The notes under the pieces are model-generated. The model worked only from the letters and a program-made list of their open reading frames with translations, had not been told where the DNA came from and did no database searches. A stretch of DNA of 64,000 bases from Guptibacillus hwajinpoensis (GTDB taxonomy: Bacteria > Bacillota > Bacilli > Bacillales > Guptibacillaceae), in NCBI RefSeq assembly GCF_029277305.1, contig NZ_CP119526.1; one strand, 5' to 3'. Below, in pieces: positions 37,001 to 42,377 of this stretch; positions within the stretch are counted from its first letter, which is position 1; each line of letters opens with the position of its first letter. The position numbers and the translations under genes are program-made.

Positions 37001-38287
37001 GATCGTGACTTTATCTGACGTAACCTCAACGATACGGGTCACATCAGTAAAGTCTGTCTTTGAAAATTCAACGGTGTACGTATCTGGAGTGACCCCAGTA
37101 AAATTGTAATCTCCAAAAACGTCCGTTTGTGTCGTGGCGATTTCCGTACCACCATCCAATAAGCGAACCGTCACATTTTCTTCAGGTAAACCGTTCACCT
37201 GATTGAGCACGTTACCTGCTACCCCACCTGTAGCCTGAACATTAACTGTAACAGCTGACCTGACAGGCACTAGCTCTCTTCCAGTGAATAAGTCGAATCC
37301 AATTCCTGTGGCTGCGTTTAAAACCTGTTCTCCTGAAGTATAAAAAAAGCCATTTTCTATAAAATCTAAGGTTGCGCTCTCTCCAGCTTCAAGGTCACCG
37401 ACCGTCCATGTAAGTGTTTTATTTCCCTCGTTGTATGCCGTAGATCCTTGCGATACAGAAGTCGCTTCAAATACAGAGACAACGTCTAATGCTACGACAT
37501 CGACCACATTGAGGATCGTAGCCTGACTTTTTCCGATATTTGTTAGCGTAATTCTTCCTGTCCACTCGTAGTGCTGTCCTGCCATAGGATCAGTAGGACC
37601 TGTTAAGATCGTTTTGGAAATCTCCAAATTCGCTTTCACGTTTCCTGTATTTACTGTGGTAGGATCCGAAAGCGCATCCTTAAATTCATAGTCTTCAGAG
37701 GTTCGAAGGGAGTCTTTGTTATAGTTGTTGTTGTTCGTCGCCGTAAATGCAACCATCTGGATTGGTTCATTCGGCGTGATATCCAAATACGAGAAGAACG
37801 TTGAAGCAGGGAAAAGAAAATCAATAAAATAGTTCTGTGAATTACCGAGAGAACTATCCGCCTGAACGACACGAGCCACGTCAAAGTTTATAATTTGACG
37901 TTCAAAATTTGGCTCTCCCTTGCCATTCGTACCCTCTGCTTTATCATTCCAGGAGTTAAACTCTTTATCGACGTTTTGAATTAAATTCACGCGATTCTTC
38001 AAACCATTAATCGCTAGCATCCAATCATATGTTCCAGCTACACCTTTTGTATTAAGTAGTACTCCCCACGCATTTCTTTTAAAAGATGTCTTAGCTCGGT
38101 TACGAGGGTCTGCTCTTACACGCATACGAAAATAAACGTTGATCGTATCGTACGCATAATAAAACGATGGAAAGTTCTCATCCCCTACAATATCCGTCCA
38201 AGAAGGATTAATATCTTTTACTACATCTGCATACACCTTTCCACCTACCAGAATAGGCGTAAACTGATTGTTATTAGGAAACGGCAC
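28010..38287 (-). CDS. Giant 3425-residue protein of about 35 carboxypeptidase-regulatory-like repeats
   Basis: Start is a GTG (38287) six bases after GGAGGTG. Residues 1-215 form an unrecognised N-terminal domain (SWTDIVGDENFPSFYYAYDT). Residues about 220-340 resemble a DUF11 domain (WTGRITLTNIGKSQATILNV, LTWTVGDLEAGESATLDF). About 35 repeats of 82-89 residues follow, each of the pattern G-x-[IV]-x-G-T-V-x-x-x-x-G-x-P-[IL]-x-G-A-x-V ... T-D-x-x-G-x-[YF]-x-[IFV]-x-x-L-x-P-G-x-Y-x-[VIL], the CarboxypepD_reg-like Ig-type beta-sandwich. The last 70 residues are different and contain three cysteines (SSECKMLML, DETHDCGTFTY, DLSCITLIPVSE). There is no signal peptide, LPxTG motif or membrane helix. 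It is a single-gene unit. A spore-surface or other structural role is an inference. Confidence 0.9.
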   Translation of the reverse strand: MPFPNNNQFTPILVGGKVYADVVKDINPSWTDIVGDENFPSFYYAYDTINVYFRMRVRADPRNRAKTSFKRNAWGVLLNTKGVAGTYDWMLAINGLKNRVNLIQNVDKEFNSWNDKAEGTNGKGEPNFERQIINFDVARVVQADSSLGNSQNYFIDFLFPASTFFSYLDITPNEPIQMVAFTATNNNNYNKDSLRTSEDYEFKDALSDPTTVNTGNVKANLEISKTILTGPTDPMAGQHYEWTGRITLTNIGKSQATILNVVDVVALDVVSVFEATSVSQGSTAYNEGNKTLTWTVGDLEAGESATLDFIENGFFYTSGEQVLNAATGIGFDLFTGRELVPVRSAVTVNVQATGGVAGNVLNQVNGLPEENVTVRLLDGGTEIATTQTDVFGDYNFTGVTPDTYTVEFSKTDFTDVTRIVEVTSDKVTIVNLYIAPALGNLAGTITSGGSPIAGAKVAISNNIGQEILATTTNAAGEYTINNIQPGHYALTVTADGYQSQSIGKDVISNNTSVENFVLAPNPGTVEGTVTSDGAPIANATVDIIGSTGLVVASATTDAAGKCVINRLTPGSYRFRAKANSYQTFNVGFSVLAGQTADVDVELLPNPGSVEGRVKDQDDDSDLAGCNIKITNSFGLTIANAITDANGRFDVGSLAPGNYVCTFASDGHGAKNYGFYVRPDQSTVADCFLRRRTGVLEGTVESDGSPVSGAKIDVVSNNVVVAKTVANDDGTYKIRGLSPGRYTCIFTADGYSTTTLGALIRNNRTFELNAELKQIFGSVTGTVTTDSGDPLVGAVILVDNSDSDVLVSRRVTDSNGEYTVSELKPGSYSITASFPNYQSLLGGAIVTSGNVSELDFSLTADPSTIVGTIINEETGEQITGESIQMQLIDSNGVLLATTFSTNEGEFTFENVLDNTYTINANTDAYRSSYASVKTEPGQVVTTRVGLVPLPGFITGTLRDADTRVPIAGATINISNALGFQVDSLITSTDGEFLTVGLPAGIYTMAVVAEGYETSLIGEIVPWGFTKSIDIELKANPGSISGIVTPPAENLIVQLYSLDNQLVNATAADPSGAYQFENLAPGNYILKAAAPNYSVACTGATVKSNSVATIPMTIKPNPGSISGNIVNDLGVTLSNVTISLLDVNETPIAYGNTDVDGNYFISNVPPGSYALVAKLMMHTTTTGTVAVEAGQEVQDIDFVMARLLGTISGGVSDFQTGEVITGASVLLRNSLGILIKYTTSDQFGKFLYRNVGPDSYTVTCSAPNYSTEITGVIVPAGETAGANVRLKTTVGDIEGQVVDENGDPISGDNIQLKLLGANKELLQAFLANPDGSFVVPSLSEGTYFVTATLEGYTANLVSSIIVAGEVSNAVIQLSPILATVSGTVLDANTGSPITGTAVFLSLTRSTGVYVSSLYPSENGVFTFDSVLPGSYLLNVNAEGYGNEVLTVTVPLDGIEVDISLEQNPGAVTGYVTNQLSSEPLNNAVVTVSNFGKTLESKVVTDSFGQFTFPNLSPGSYRAIVSAEEFSSQSATFDVLSDQTTSLSFILTPEPGDLIGTVTEVETGDPIPGVNIQVRYLTPTGPVYATTLTDENGIYRTEGLFAGTYTIIAFAESGYGSSSASVKVLANGSRTVDFELEPFPAIAEGTIRDETTGEPVANVFVRLLDIHGSSIQTVNSDRNGFYRFTNFTASQYLISAITPNYQRVQVSINPLPGETVVSDIFFTPNPGGISGIILDAETESPLVGAQVEVYSPGSTVPVARRTAGASGDFLITGVFPGSFTISAYTLNYSHQIKGIVVNANATTELEFRLVPDPVTISGTVEDDNGNPLANVSVRIVDEYEVEIGNGISDIDGNFSVGSLPSGSFTIIAGIDDYAEFTTGVSVLPGDEYSDLNVVMIPLGGTFTGSVVNAATGEAIPGVFISVSTPEGIPIISTNSETNGEFVSPLLSPGMYTVIASSPYFVQDQTGVIVVSNQSSEVLFSLEEVGGTIFGTVLGMDGDPILNTSIAIRVLNDNGALLQTLQALSDGTFEVLNLPSGSYRINVIADQYQASTVGAIVENGELSELTIPLILAGGSIQGTITDTSGAPLPGSFVELTDVNGVLVATITSDQNGEFIFTDITVGQLNVKATAPDYGVSTIGVIVEPGEMSTVELSLSQITGAFTGVVTDTDGNPISNATVTVADTTNTSVATVITNSDGTYTIPQLDPSEYTITASESSSGANVVSGTVTPGDESIVDITVVPLGGVVQGTILDIGGEVVVGASVELRSVSPFGPIVSTVLTDSDGNYDFGTISNGTYTIIVTATNYGSESGSVLIEAGVPTIQQFALTPDPSTVEGVVTTDGVAAPNTVVKLLDITATSIFEVQTDADGRYLIQNINPGIYTLLVNNPDYQAEKQGFTVGAGESTTVNFDLVPQPSEISGTVLNNQTKFPVVGAIVQIFFGDSVQPSERAVTNAAGEYTVTGLAPGAYTILITSPNFDTFTAGATVSANEATTINGFLTPNPGVVKGTVTGPDGAVAGAALKVVAPNGSVIGSGVTDADGICSIGNLPVGIYVVSCSAPQHENAKQGVNIAPGEVVSVTFELGSEPGSVDGIVTDNNSDPQPGTVVNVISPDGTIVDSVITDEEGFYTIQNLEPKTYQIIADKPGQPTTSVGAVIVPNDTVTTDVVTPSTFGSIAGTITNADGDPLTNRTILINLFDQNDAFNTSVQAQTDGTYTIPDVKEGTYFLTAITKGFSPGQFAVTVEANKVSTLDVPVSPRSGGLTVLVVDELTSTPVTGVVTNIKNETGIPLTTAVTDQEGKAVVEDLDPGTVIVSAAAPNYTNSSQGAIVESGVTKEAVLLISPETGDLAGVIIDPNGDPIAGATIQILDSKRSVVTTVLTQSDGAYKVFDLALGIYTMLINSPGFEQQSLSANIISGETTATSIPLPFVPGSIKGIVTDSETGAFLSRTNVELRLISSSGPVIASTLTDSQGKYTFADIESGSYTVIASSRFYGDDADSVTVEPGNTTFADLQLTVTKASVEGSITGEETEPLANTLVRISDQNKTVVAEVQTDADGKYQYEGLNAGEYNLAVINPDFRANVVTFQAKPDSPSTVNNSLVAIPSRITGVVTDAATGLPIVGAIVEVFDLINRPVDVALTNINGNYTISGLSDDTYTLRASALKYGSEGRQSTLFVNDTKIENFALGANPASVSGVVNAFEDGEPITKANVSVYDKEGVLLGNTSTDSNGSYTIRNLSSGSYTVSADANNYLEETKNVTLTSGEELENIDFALKRGLDGGIAGRVSDSNTDASLAGVFVQLYNEDRSLYKEVKTNDEGVYKLSGILVGTYEIRATKEGYEPYIDKVTVIANEEIQLPIELVSTSPPPVRNGYFISSECKMLMLEGSSSPTLFTPVTIDETHDCGTFTYENDDGDKRYIIFDLSCITLIPVSE

Positions 38288-38432
38288 GCGAACACCTCCA
38301 ATGAGTTAAATCAATCCATTCACTATACGCAGAAATGCCCAATAAGAAAGTAAAATTCTAGAAAAAGTTATACTTCTACGTATTATAGATATTACTTAAA
38401 TAAAATTCCATGACAAGATTTTTTCCAATATA

Positions 38433-38465
38433 AAGAAGCTCTTCCAGTTTGGAAAAGCTTCTTTT
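38433..38465. terminator. Orphan terminator-like hairpin between the giant gene and spo0M
   Basis: AAGAAGCTCTTCC and GGAAAAGCTTCTT form a 13-bp stem with one mismatch, followed by TTTTT on the plus strand. Both flanking genes point away from it, so no gene ends here; it could be an attenuator or the end of an unrecognised small transcript. Confidence 0.5.
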
Positions 38466-38577
38466 TAAGTAATAATTAAATTGGATTTTGAAAAGAAAGT
38501 TCGGATAAAAAACCAAGAAAAGTGAATCCTTTGTTTCTCTCTTTTCGTATACTCAAGGGAGAGGTCATGAAGAAGGG

Positions 38578-39348
38578 ATGGAAAATATGTTAAAAAAACT
38601 TCTAGCGAGTGTTGGCGTTGGAGCTGCAAAGGTAGATACCCAGTTAGAGAAAGATCGATTTGTTCCAGGTGAAGACGTTCATGGAAAAGTAGTTATTAAG
38701 GGTGGAGACGTCGAACAATCAATCGATTCTATTCATATATTCCTTATGACAGAAGCTATTCGTGAAGTTGATGACCGGAAAGTGAAAGAGAAAGTCTGCT
38801 TGCATAAGTATCCAATTGCGCATCAAGAAACGATTAAAGAAGGTGAAACAAAAGAAATCCCCTTCTCTATTCAACTTCCATATCATACACCTGCATCCCT
38901 TGGAAGAGTGCCAGTTTGGTTTGAGACCGGCTTAGACATCCCAATGGCTCTCGATCCGACAGATCGAGACCTGATCCAAGTTTCACCACATCCTCACGCT
39001 AAAAAAGTACTCGAAGCATTAGAAAGCTACCTTGGCTTTCATGTTAAGAAAGTTGAGATGGAGCTTTCAAAGCGTTACGGTTATGTTCAAGAATTTGAAT
39101 TGACGCCTAGTGGAGAATATCGCGCATACTTAGACGAACTTGAAGTAGTTTTCGTATTACATGATAACGATGTTGATGTTATGCTTGAAGTCGATCGACG
39201 TGCACGTGGTATCGGAGGATTATTCGCGGAAGCGTTAGAAATGGATGAAAGCCATGCGAAAGTTACTCTGTCAAATGAGGAGCTAAATGGTCCATTAGAT
39301 GTTGTAGCGCGTAAGCTACAGCAAAAGATTGATCAATATAAAAAATAA
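38578..39348 (+). CDS. spo0M: Sporulation-control protein Spo0M
   Basis: 256 residues. The N-terminus (MLKKLLASVGVGAAKVDTQL) aligns with B. subtilis Spo0M, and the arrestin-like Spo0M domain continues with RFVPGEDVHGKVVIKGGDVE and PYHTPASLGRVPVWFETGLD. Spo0M modulates phosphorelay-dependent sporulation and cell division. Two ATGs (38578 and 38587) are possible; the first gives the family's usual spacing before K-K-L, but the AAGAAGGG site abuts it and lies better before the second. It is divergent from the giant gene and ends before a family 2 element. Confidence 0.9.
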   Translation: MENMLKKLLASVGVGAAKVDTQLEKDRFVPGEDVHGKVVIKGGDVEQSIDSIHIFLMTEAIREVDDRKVKEKVCLHKYPIAHQETIKEGETKEIPFSIQLPYHTPASLGRVPVWFETGLDIPMALDPTDRDLIQVSPHPHAKKVLEALESYLGFHVKKVEMELSKRYGYVQEFELTPSGEYRAYLDELEVVFVLHDNDVDVMLEVDRRARGIGGLFAEALEMDESHAKVTLSNEELNGPLDVVARKLQQKIDQYKK

Positions 39349-39366
39349 AATTTAATTTAAAGTAAA

Positions 39367-39497
39367 GGCTATGTTAGTTCATATTGTTGATTTCTCGATT
39401 TTTGGCTCATTCGAATGAGCAAATGAATTTGCTCGAAGCAATTGGTCACCATAGGGCGTAACTGAGCCAAAAATCAACACTGTTCATTAACATAGCC
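39367..39497 (+). repeat. Family 2 element, copy 1 (131 bp) with perfect 8-bp target duplication
   Basis: Ends are inverted repeats: GGCTATGTTAGTTCATATTG at the left and CACTGTTCATTAACATAGCC at the right. AAAGTAAA occurs immediately on both sides (39359-39366 and 39498-39505). Inner arms GATTTTTGGCTCATTCGAAT and GAGCCAAAAATCAACAC also pair, so the element can fold into one long hairpin. No reading frame inside. Confidence 0.88.
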
Positions 39498-39504
39498 AAA
39501 GTAA

Positions 39505-39543
39505 AAAAGAGCAACGAATAGATTTACATTTCGTTGCTCTTTT
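39505..39543. terminator. Convergent terminator between spo0M and the oxidoreductase gene
   Basis: A 14-bp perfect stem AAAAGAGCAACGAA / TTCGTTGCTCTTTT with an 11-nt loop, flanked by A and T runs on both sides. The family 2 element inserted just upstream of it. Confidence 0.8.
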
Positions 39544-39588
39544 AGTTTGCGTTCTGTTTGCGCACACTGTTATCAAACTGTCCGCTCT

Positions 39589-40707
39589 TTAATTTATGTT
39601 GAGTGCAGCACTTATATCATAATCAGCAGGATCTAAATCAGTTTCTTTTCCAAGGGCAAGTCTTGCCATCTCAAGTCCAAGATAAGGACCAACGGTAAGA
39701 CCAGATGCTCCAAGACCGTTGGCAGCTAGTAGTCCCTCGACTTCTGGCACATGCCCAAACACGGGAAGAAATCCTGGTGTAAATGGTCGGAAGCCAACTT
39801 TTGTATCAAGTACCGTAGAATTAGCAAGACCTGGCGCAACAGCAAGTGCTTTTGAGAAAATTTCAGCAAGCCCACCAGCTGTCACTCGATAATCAAATCC
39901 GACAGCATTTTCATGAGTTGCGCCAACAACTACTCGTCCATTATCAAAGCTTAGCAAATACTGATCATTTGGTGGCATCACAACGGGCCACTCATCCGTT
40001 ACTTGATTAGCTATTTCGAGATGAACGATTTGTGCCTTTTGTGATGTGACATTGAAATGCATACCTAGCGGTGCTACTAATTCTTGCGCCCATACTCCAG
40101 CTGTCATGATAACTTGATCCGCTTCAATTCGATCGTTACCAATTGTTACTCCTGTTACTCTTTTTCCTGAATGGATAAGCTTTGCGTCTCCTATTCGTAT
40201 TTTTGCCCCATACTTTTCCGCTGCCTGGAGCAACGATTTACGAAGTGCTGAACCATTTACTCTCGCTGCACCACTTACAAAAACAGATTGATAATCAGGA
40301 TCAATAGGCGGGAAAAGTTTTTTCGTCTCTTCAGCTGACAATTTTTTAATTTCTCCTATTTCTGGAGCGTCTTCTCTGCGCTTTATTGCTCGCTCTATCA
40401 TTTTATCAAGCTTTGCTTCGTCAGTGTGTAGACTAATTGCACCAACCTGTTTATATCCTGTTTCCGTTTCGCCATCTTTCATTAATTGATGGATTAACTC
40501 AGGATAATATTTCGCTCCACCTTTCGCGAGTCTATACCAAACTTTGTTTCTACGCTGTGAAAGCCATGGACAAACAATCCCCGCAGCTGCATCTGTTGCT
40601 TGACCAGGTTCTTGTCGATCGATAATGGTGACATCTGCACCTTCTTTCGCAAGGTGATAGGCGGTTGACGCCCCCAGTATACCTGACCCAATAATAATTG
40701 ATTTCAT
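39589..40707 (-). CDS. FAD-dependent amine/amino-acid oxidoreductase (DAO family)
   Basis: 372 residues from the ATG at 40707, six bases after AGGTG; a GTG three codons earlier is less likely. The Rossmann FAD-binding motif is MKSIIIGSGILGASTAYHLA, with the acidic end IIDRQEPGQATDAAAGIVCP, and the C-terminal FAD motif GLLAANGLGASGLTVGPYLG. This is the DAO/glycine oxidase/DadA-like group. It resembles D-amino acid dehydrogenases more than ThiO, but the substrate is not determinable. No adjacent alanine racemase is present. Confidence 0.85.
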   Translation of the reverse strand: MKSIIIGSGILGASTAYHLAKEGADVTIIDRQEPGQATDAAAGIVCPWLSQRRNKVWYRLAKGGAKYYPELIHQLMKDGETETGYKQVGAISLHTDEAKLDKMIERAIKRREDAPEIGEIKKLSAEETKKLFPPIDPDYQSVFVSGAARVNGSALRKSLLQAAEKYGAKIRIGDAKLIHSGKRVTGVTIGNDRIEADQVIMTAGVWAQELVAPLGMHFNVTSQKAQIVHLEIANQVTDEWPVVMPPNDQYLLSFDNGRVVVGATHENAVGFDYRVTAGGLAEIFSKALAVAPGLANSTVLDTKVGFRPFTPGFLPVFGHVPEVEGLLAANGLGASGLTVGPYLGLEMARLALGKETDLDPADYDISAALNIN

Positions 40708-40855
40708 TTCCAACACCTATTTCATTGAATTCGTTTCTTTCACTATTCTACAGAAGTTCATTGCAACGCTCAAATTGTATTAGTACCGTTTCCTATTTAT
40801 GAAAACAAAATCTATGCTAAAATGGTGCCATTACATACAAAAGGAGCACAGCATC

Positions 40856-41275
40856 ATGAATAAAACATTAGATCATATCGGAATTGCTGTCAGACACCTG
40901 GATGAGAGTATTCAATTCTACACTGAAGTATTAGGTGGTAAACTATTCGACCGCTATCGAAGTGAAGCAAAAGGTGTAGAAAGTGAAATCGCTGTAATAG
41001 ATCTTAATAACAGCCGTATTGAATTATTAATGCCGACAAATAATTCAACGTCCCCCATTGCACGATTTATGAAGCAAAAAGGAAAAGGCGTCCATCATAT
41101 TGCCTATGTAGTTGACAACCTGGATGAAGCATTAGAAGAGTTACAAACACAAAATATTAGAGTTATGGAAGAAACACGTCGTGTTAACAAACATGGTAGA
41201 CGTCTTATTTACCTTAATCCGGCTGATACAGAAGGTACTATTATTGAATATTGTGATTACCCAGACTTGGTTTAA
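40856..41275 (+). CDS. Methylmalonyl-CoA epimerase-like VOC protein
   Basis: 139 residues from the ATG at 40856, which follows AAGGAGCACAGCATC; the frame's earlier ATG has no site. The sequence MNKTLDHIGIAVRHLDESIQ, ESEIAVIDLNNSRIELLMPT, KGKGVHHIAYVVDNLDEALE and the terminal P-A-D-T-E-G-T-I-I-E-Y match the 130-140-residue methylmalonyl-CoA epimerase family, with metal ligands H7, the E of R-I-E-L, H of V-H-H-I and E of I-I-E-Y. The enzyme interconverts (R)- and (S)-methylmalonyl-CoA. No mutase or carboxylase genes are adjacent, so a different VOC substrate is possible. Confidence 0.8.
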   Translation: MNKTLDHIGIAVRHLDESIQFYTEVLGGKLFDRYRSEAKGVESEIAVIDLNNSRIELLMPTNNSTSPIARFMKQKGKGVHHIAYVVDNLDEALEELQTQNIRVMEETRRVNKHGRRLIYLNPADTEGTIIEYCDYPDLV

Positions 41276-41281
41276 CAGTTG

Positions 41282-41398
41282 CTATAACTGTATAAACGCA
41301 AGACGGATGATTAGAATCATGAACAGCAAAAAGGTGAGTACAAGTAAAACATTTAATCTGCTTGGTAAATCTCGATCCCGTTTGTTTTTTTCACTCAT
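41282..41398 (-). pseudogene. N-terminal fragment resembling a class B penicillin-binding protein
   Basis: A good ribosome site (GAGAGGAGATACTACA) precedes an ATG that opens a 38-codon frame. The product starts MSEKNKRDRDLPSRLNVLLV and continues LTFLLFMILIIRLAFIQL. A basic, polar start followed by R-L-N-x-L and a membrane helix ending L-I-I-R-L-x-x-I-Q is the N-terminal anchor pattern of PBP2/PBP2B-type transpeptidases, but a stop follows immediately and the rest of the gene is absent, replaced by the opposite-strand epimerase-like gene. It may instead be an intact small membrane protein. Confidence 0.5.
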
Positions 41399-41616
41399 TG
41401 TAGTATCTCCTCTCGGGTTAAATGGTCAAATACTTACCTTAGATTTTCTACAAAGCTGTTGTCTAAGAAGCATATCAAAAGATTATGCCAATTTGGATAC
41501 TTACAAGCCATTTCATGTTTGGTTCCAAACATGATTTTCATAACATTAGCATTTAGTGAATGGTTAATATTGTTAGCTTTATCCTCGTTGCCAATTAAAA
41601 CACAAATAACATTCCC

Positions 41617-41657
41617 GAACGAAACAGCAGCTTACAATGTAAGCTGCTGTTTCGTTC
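41617..41657 (-). terminator. Long hairpin after the TRIC channel gene
   Basis: GAACGAAACAGCAGCTTAC and its exact complement flank a three-base loop, 14 bp after the stop of the minus-strand channel gene. There is no T-run, so termination by this hairpin alone is less certain. From here to 41399 (about 218 bp) I see no gene. Confidence 0.55.
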
Positions 41658-41669
41658 AATTCCATTGAT

Positions 41670-42272
41670 CTAATGTATCTTCCTATATGAGAGTTTCCAT
41701 CCGTAGCGAAGCGATAGCATTCGAAGGAAAACGATTGTCACAAATAATAACATTAATGCAGGTAGTTTCTGTGGATAACCAAGTCCTATCAATAGGCCTG
41801 CCATCATTGCCCATACGGCATACACTTCTTTTTGAAGGACGGTTGGCTTTCGTCTAGCCAACATATCACGTATAATTCCGCCTCCCGTACCAGTCATGGC
41901 AGCAGCAACCATGGCTGCAATAAATGGATGCCCCATTTGCTCAGCAAACAATGCCCCCTGTATCGCAAAAGCTGACAAACCAATGGCATCAAAAAAGCTA
42001 CCCCATTTCTCCCAATAATAATTAATCCAGCTTGCAGGAAACAGGAAAATAAGTAGAATTGTACCTATTGCAATCATAATAAGAACATCCTGTTCCCAAA
42101 TCGAATCAACGGGTACACCAATTAATAAATTACGTATAATTCCCCCACCAAAAGCGGTTGCAAGCCCAAGCACAATTACACCGAGGAAATCGAATTCCTC
42201 TTCTAATGCAACTAGTGCTCCACTGGCTGCAAATGCTATGGTACCGATGATATTAAGAATTTCCCAGGTCAC
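41670..42272 (-). CDS. TRIC-family cation channel protein (UPF0126)
   Basis: 200 residues with about seven membrane helices. Two copies of the family's glycine motif are present: LGLATAFGGGIIRNLLIGVP and VAAAMTGTGGGIIRDMLARR, the internal repeat characteristic of bacterial homologues of trimeric intracellular cation channels (YvgT/YicG group). Start is a GTG (42272) after GGGCGAGGATC. Bacterial members conduct potassium or small ions, or small metabolites; the role is not settled. Same strand as, and about 100 bp downstream of, the MurE-like ligase gene, which has its own terminator. Confidence 0.9.
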   Translation of the reverse strand: MTWEILNIIGTIAFAASGALVALEEEFDFLGVIVLGLATAFGGGIIRNLLIGVPVDSIWEQDVLIMIAIGTILLIFLFPASWINYYWEKWGSFFDAIGLSAFAIQGALFAEQMGHPFIAAMVAAAMTGTGGGIIRDMLARRKPTVLQKEVYAVWAMMAGLLIGLGYPQKLPALMLLFVTIVFLRMLSLRYGWKLSYRKIH

Positions 42273-42355
42273 GATCCTCGCCCTTTCTATTGCACTTGAA
42301 AGTTAAAGTTTACGTGAGGCATTTACTCTAATCAAGCCTTTTTTGAAAGAATAAC

Positions 42356-42377
42356 AAAAAGCCTCTAAAGAGAGGCT
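42356..42377 (-). terminator. Terminator of the MurE-like ligase gene
   Basis: Stem AGCCTCT / AGAGGCT with a 4-nt loop followed by TTTTTG on the minus strand, overlapping the stop codon. Confidence 0.8.

Noticed and set aside
28010..38287. Regular repeats that might suggest a CRISPR array
   Set aside because: The period is about 258 bp, in phase with codons, and the units diverge as protein repeats. No CRISPR array or cas gene is seen in the window.
41181..41668. Plus-strand frames of 117 and 69 residues after the epimerase-like gene
   Set aside because: No ribosome sites, overlap with the better-supported epimerase gene and the minus-strand PBP-like stub, and composition typical of chance frames.
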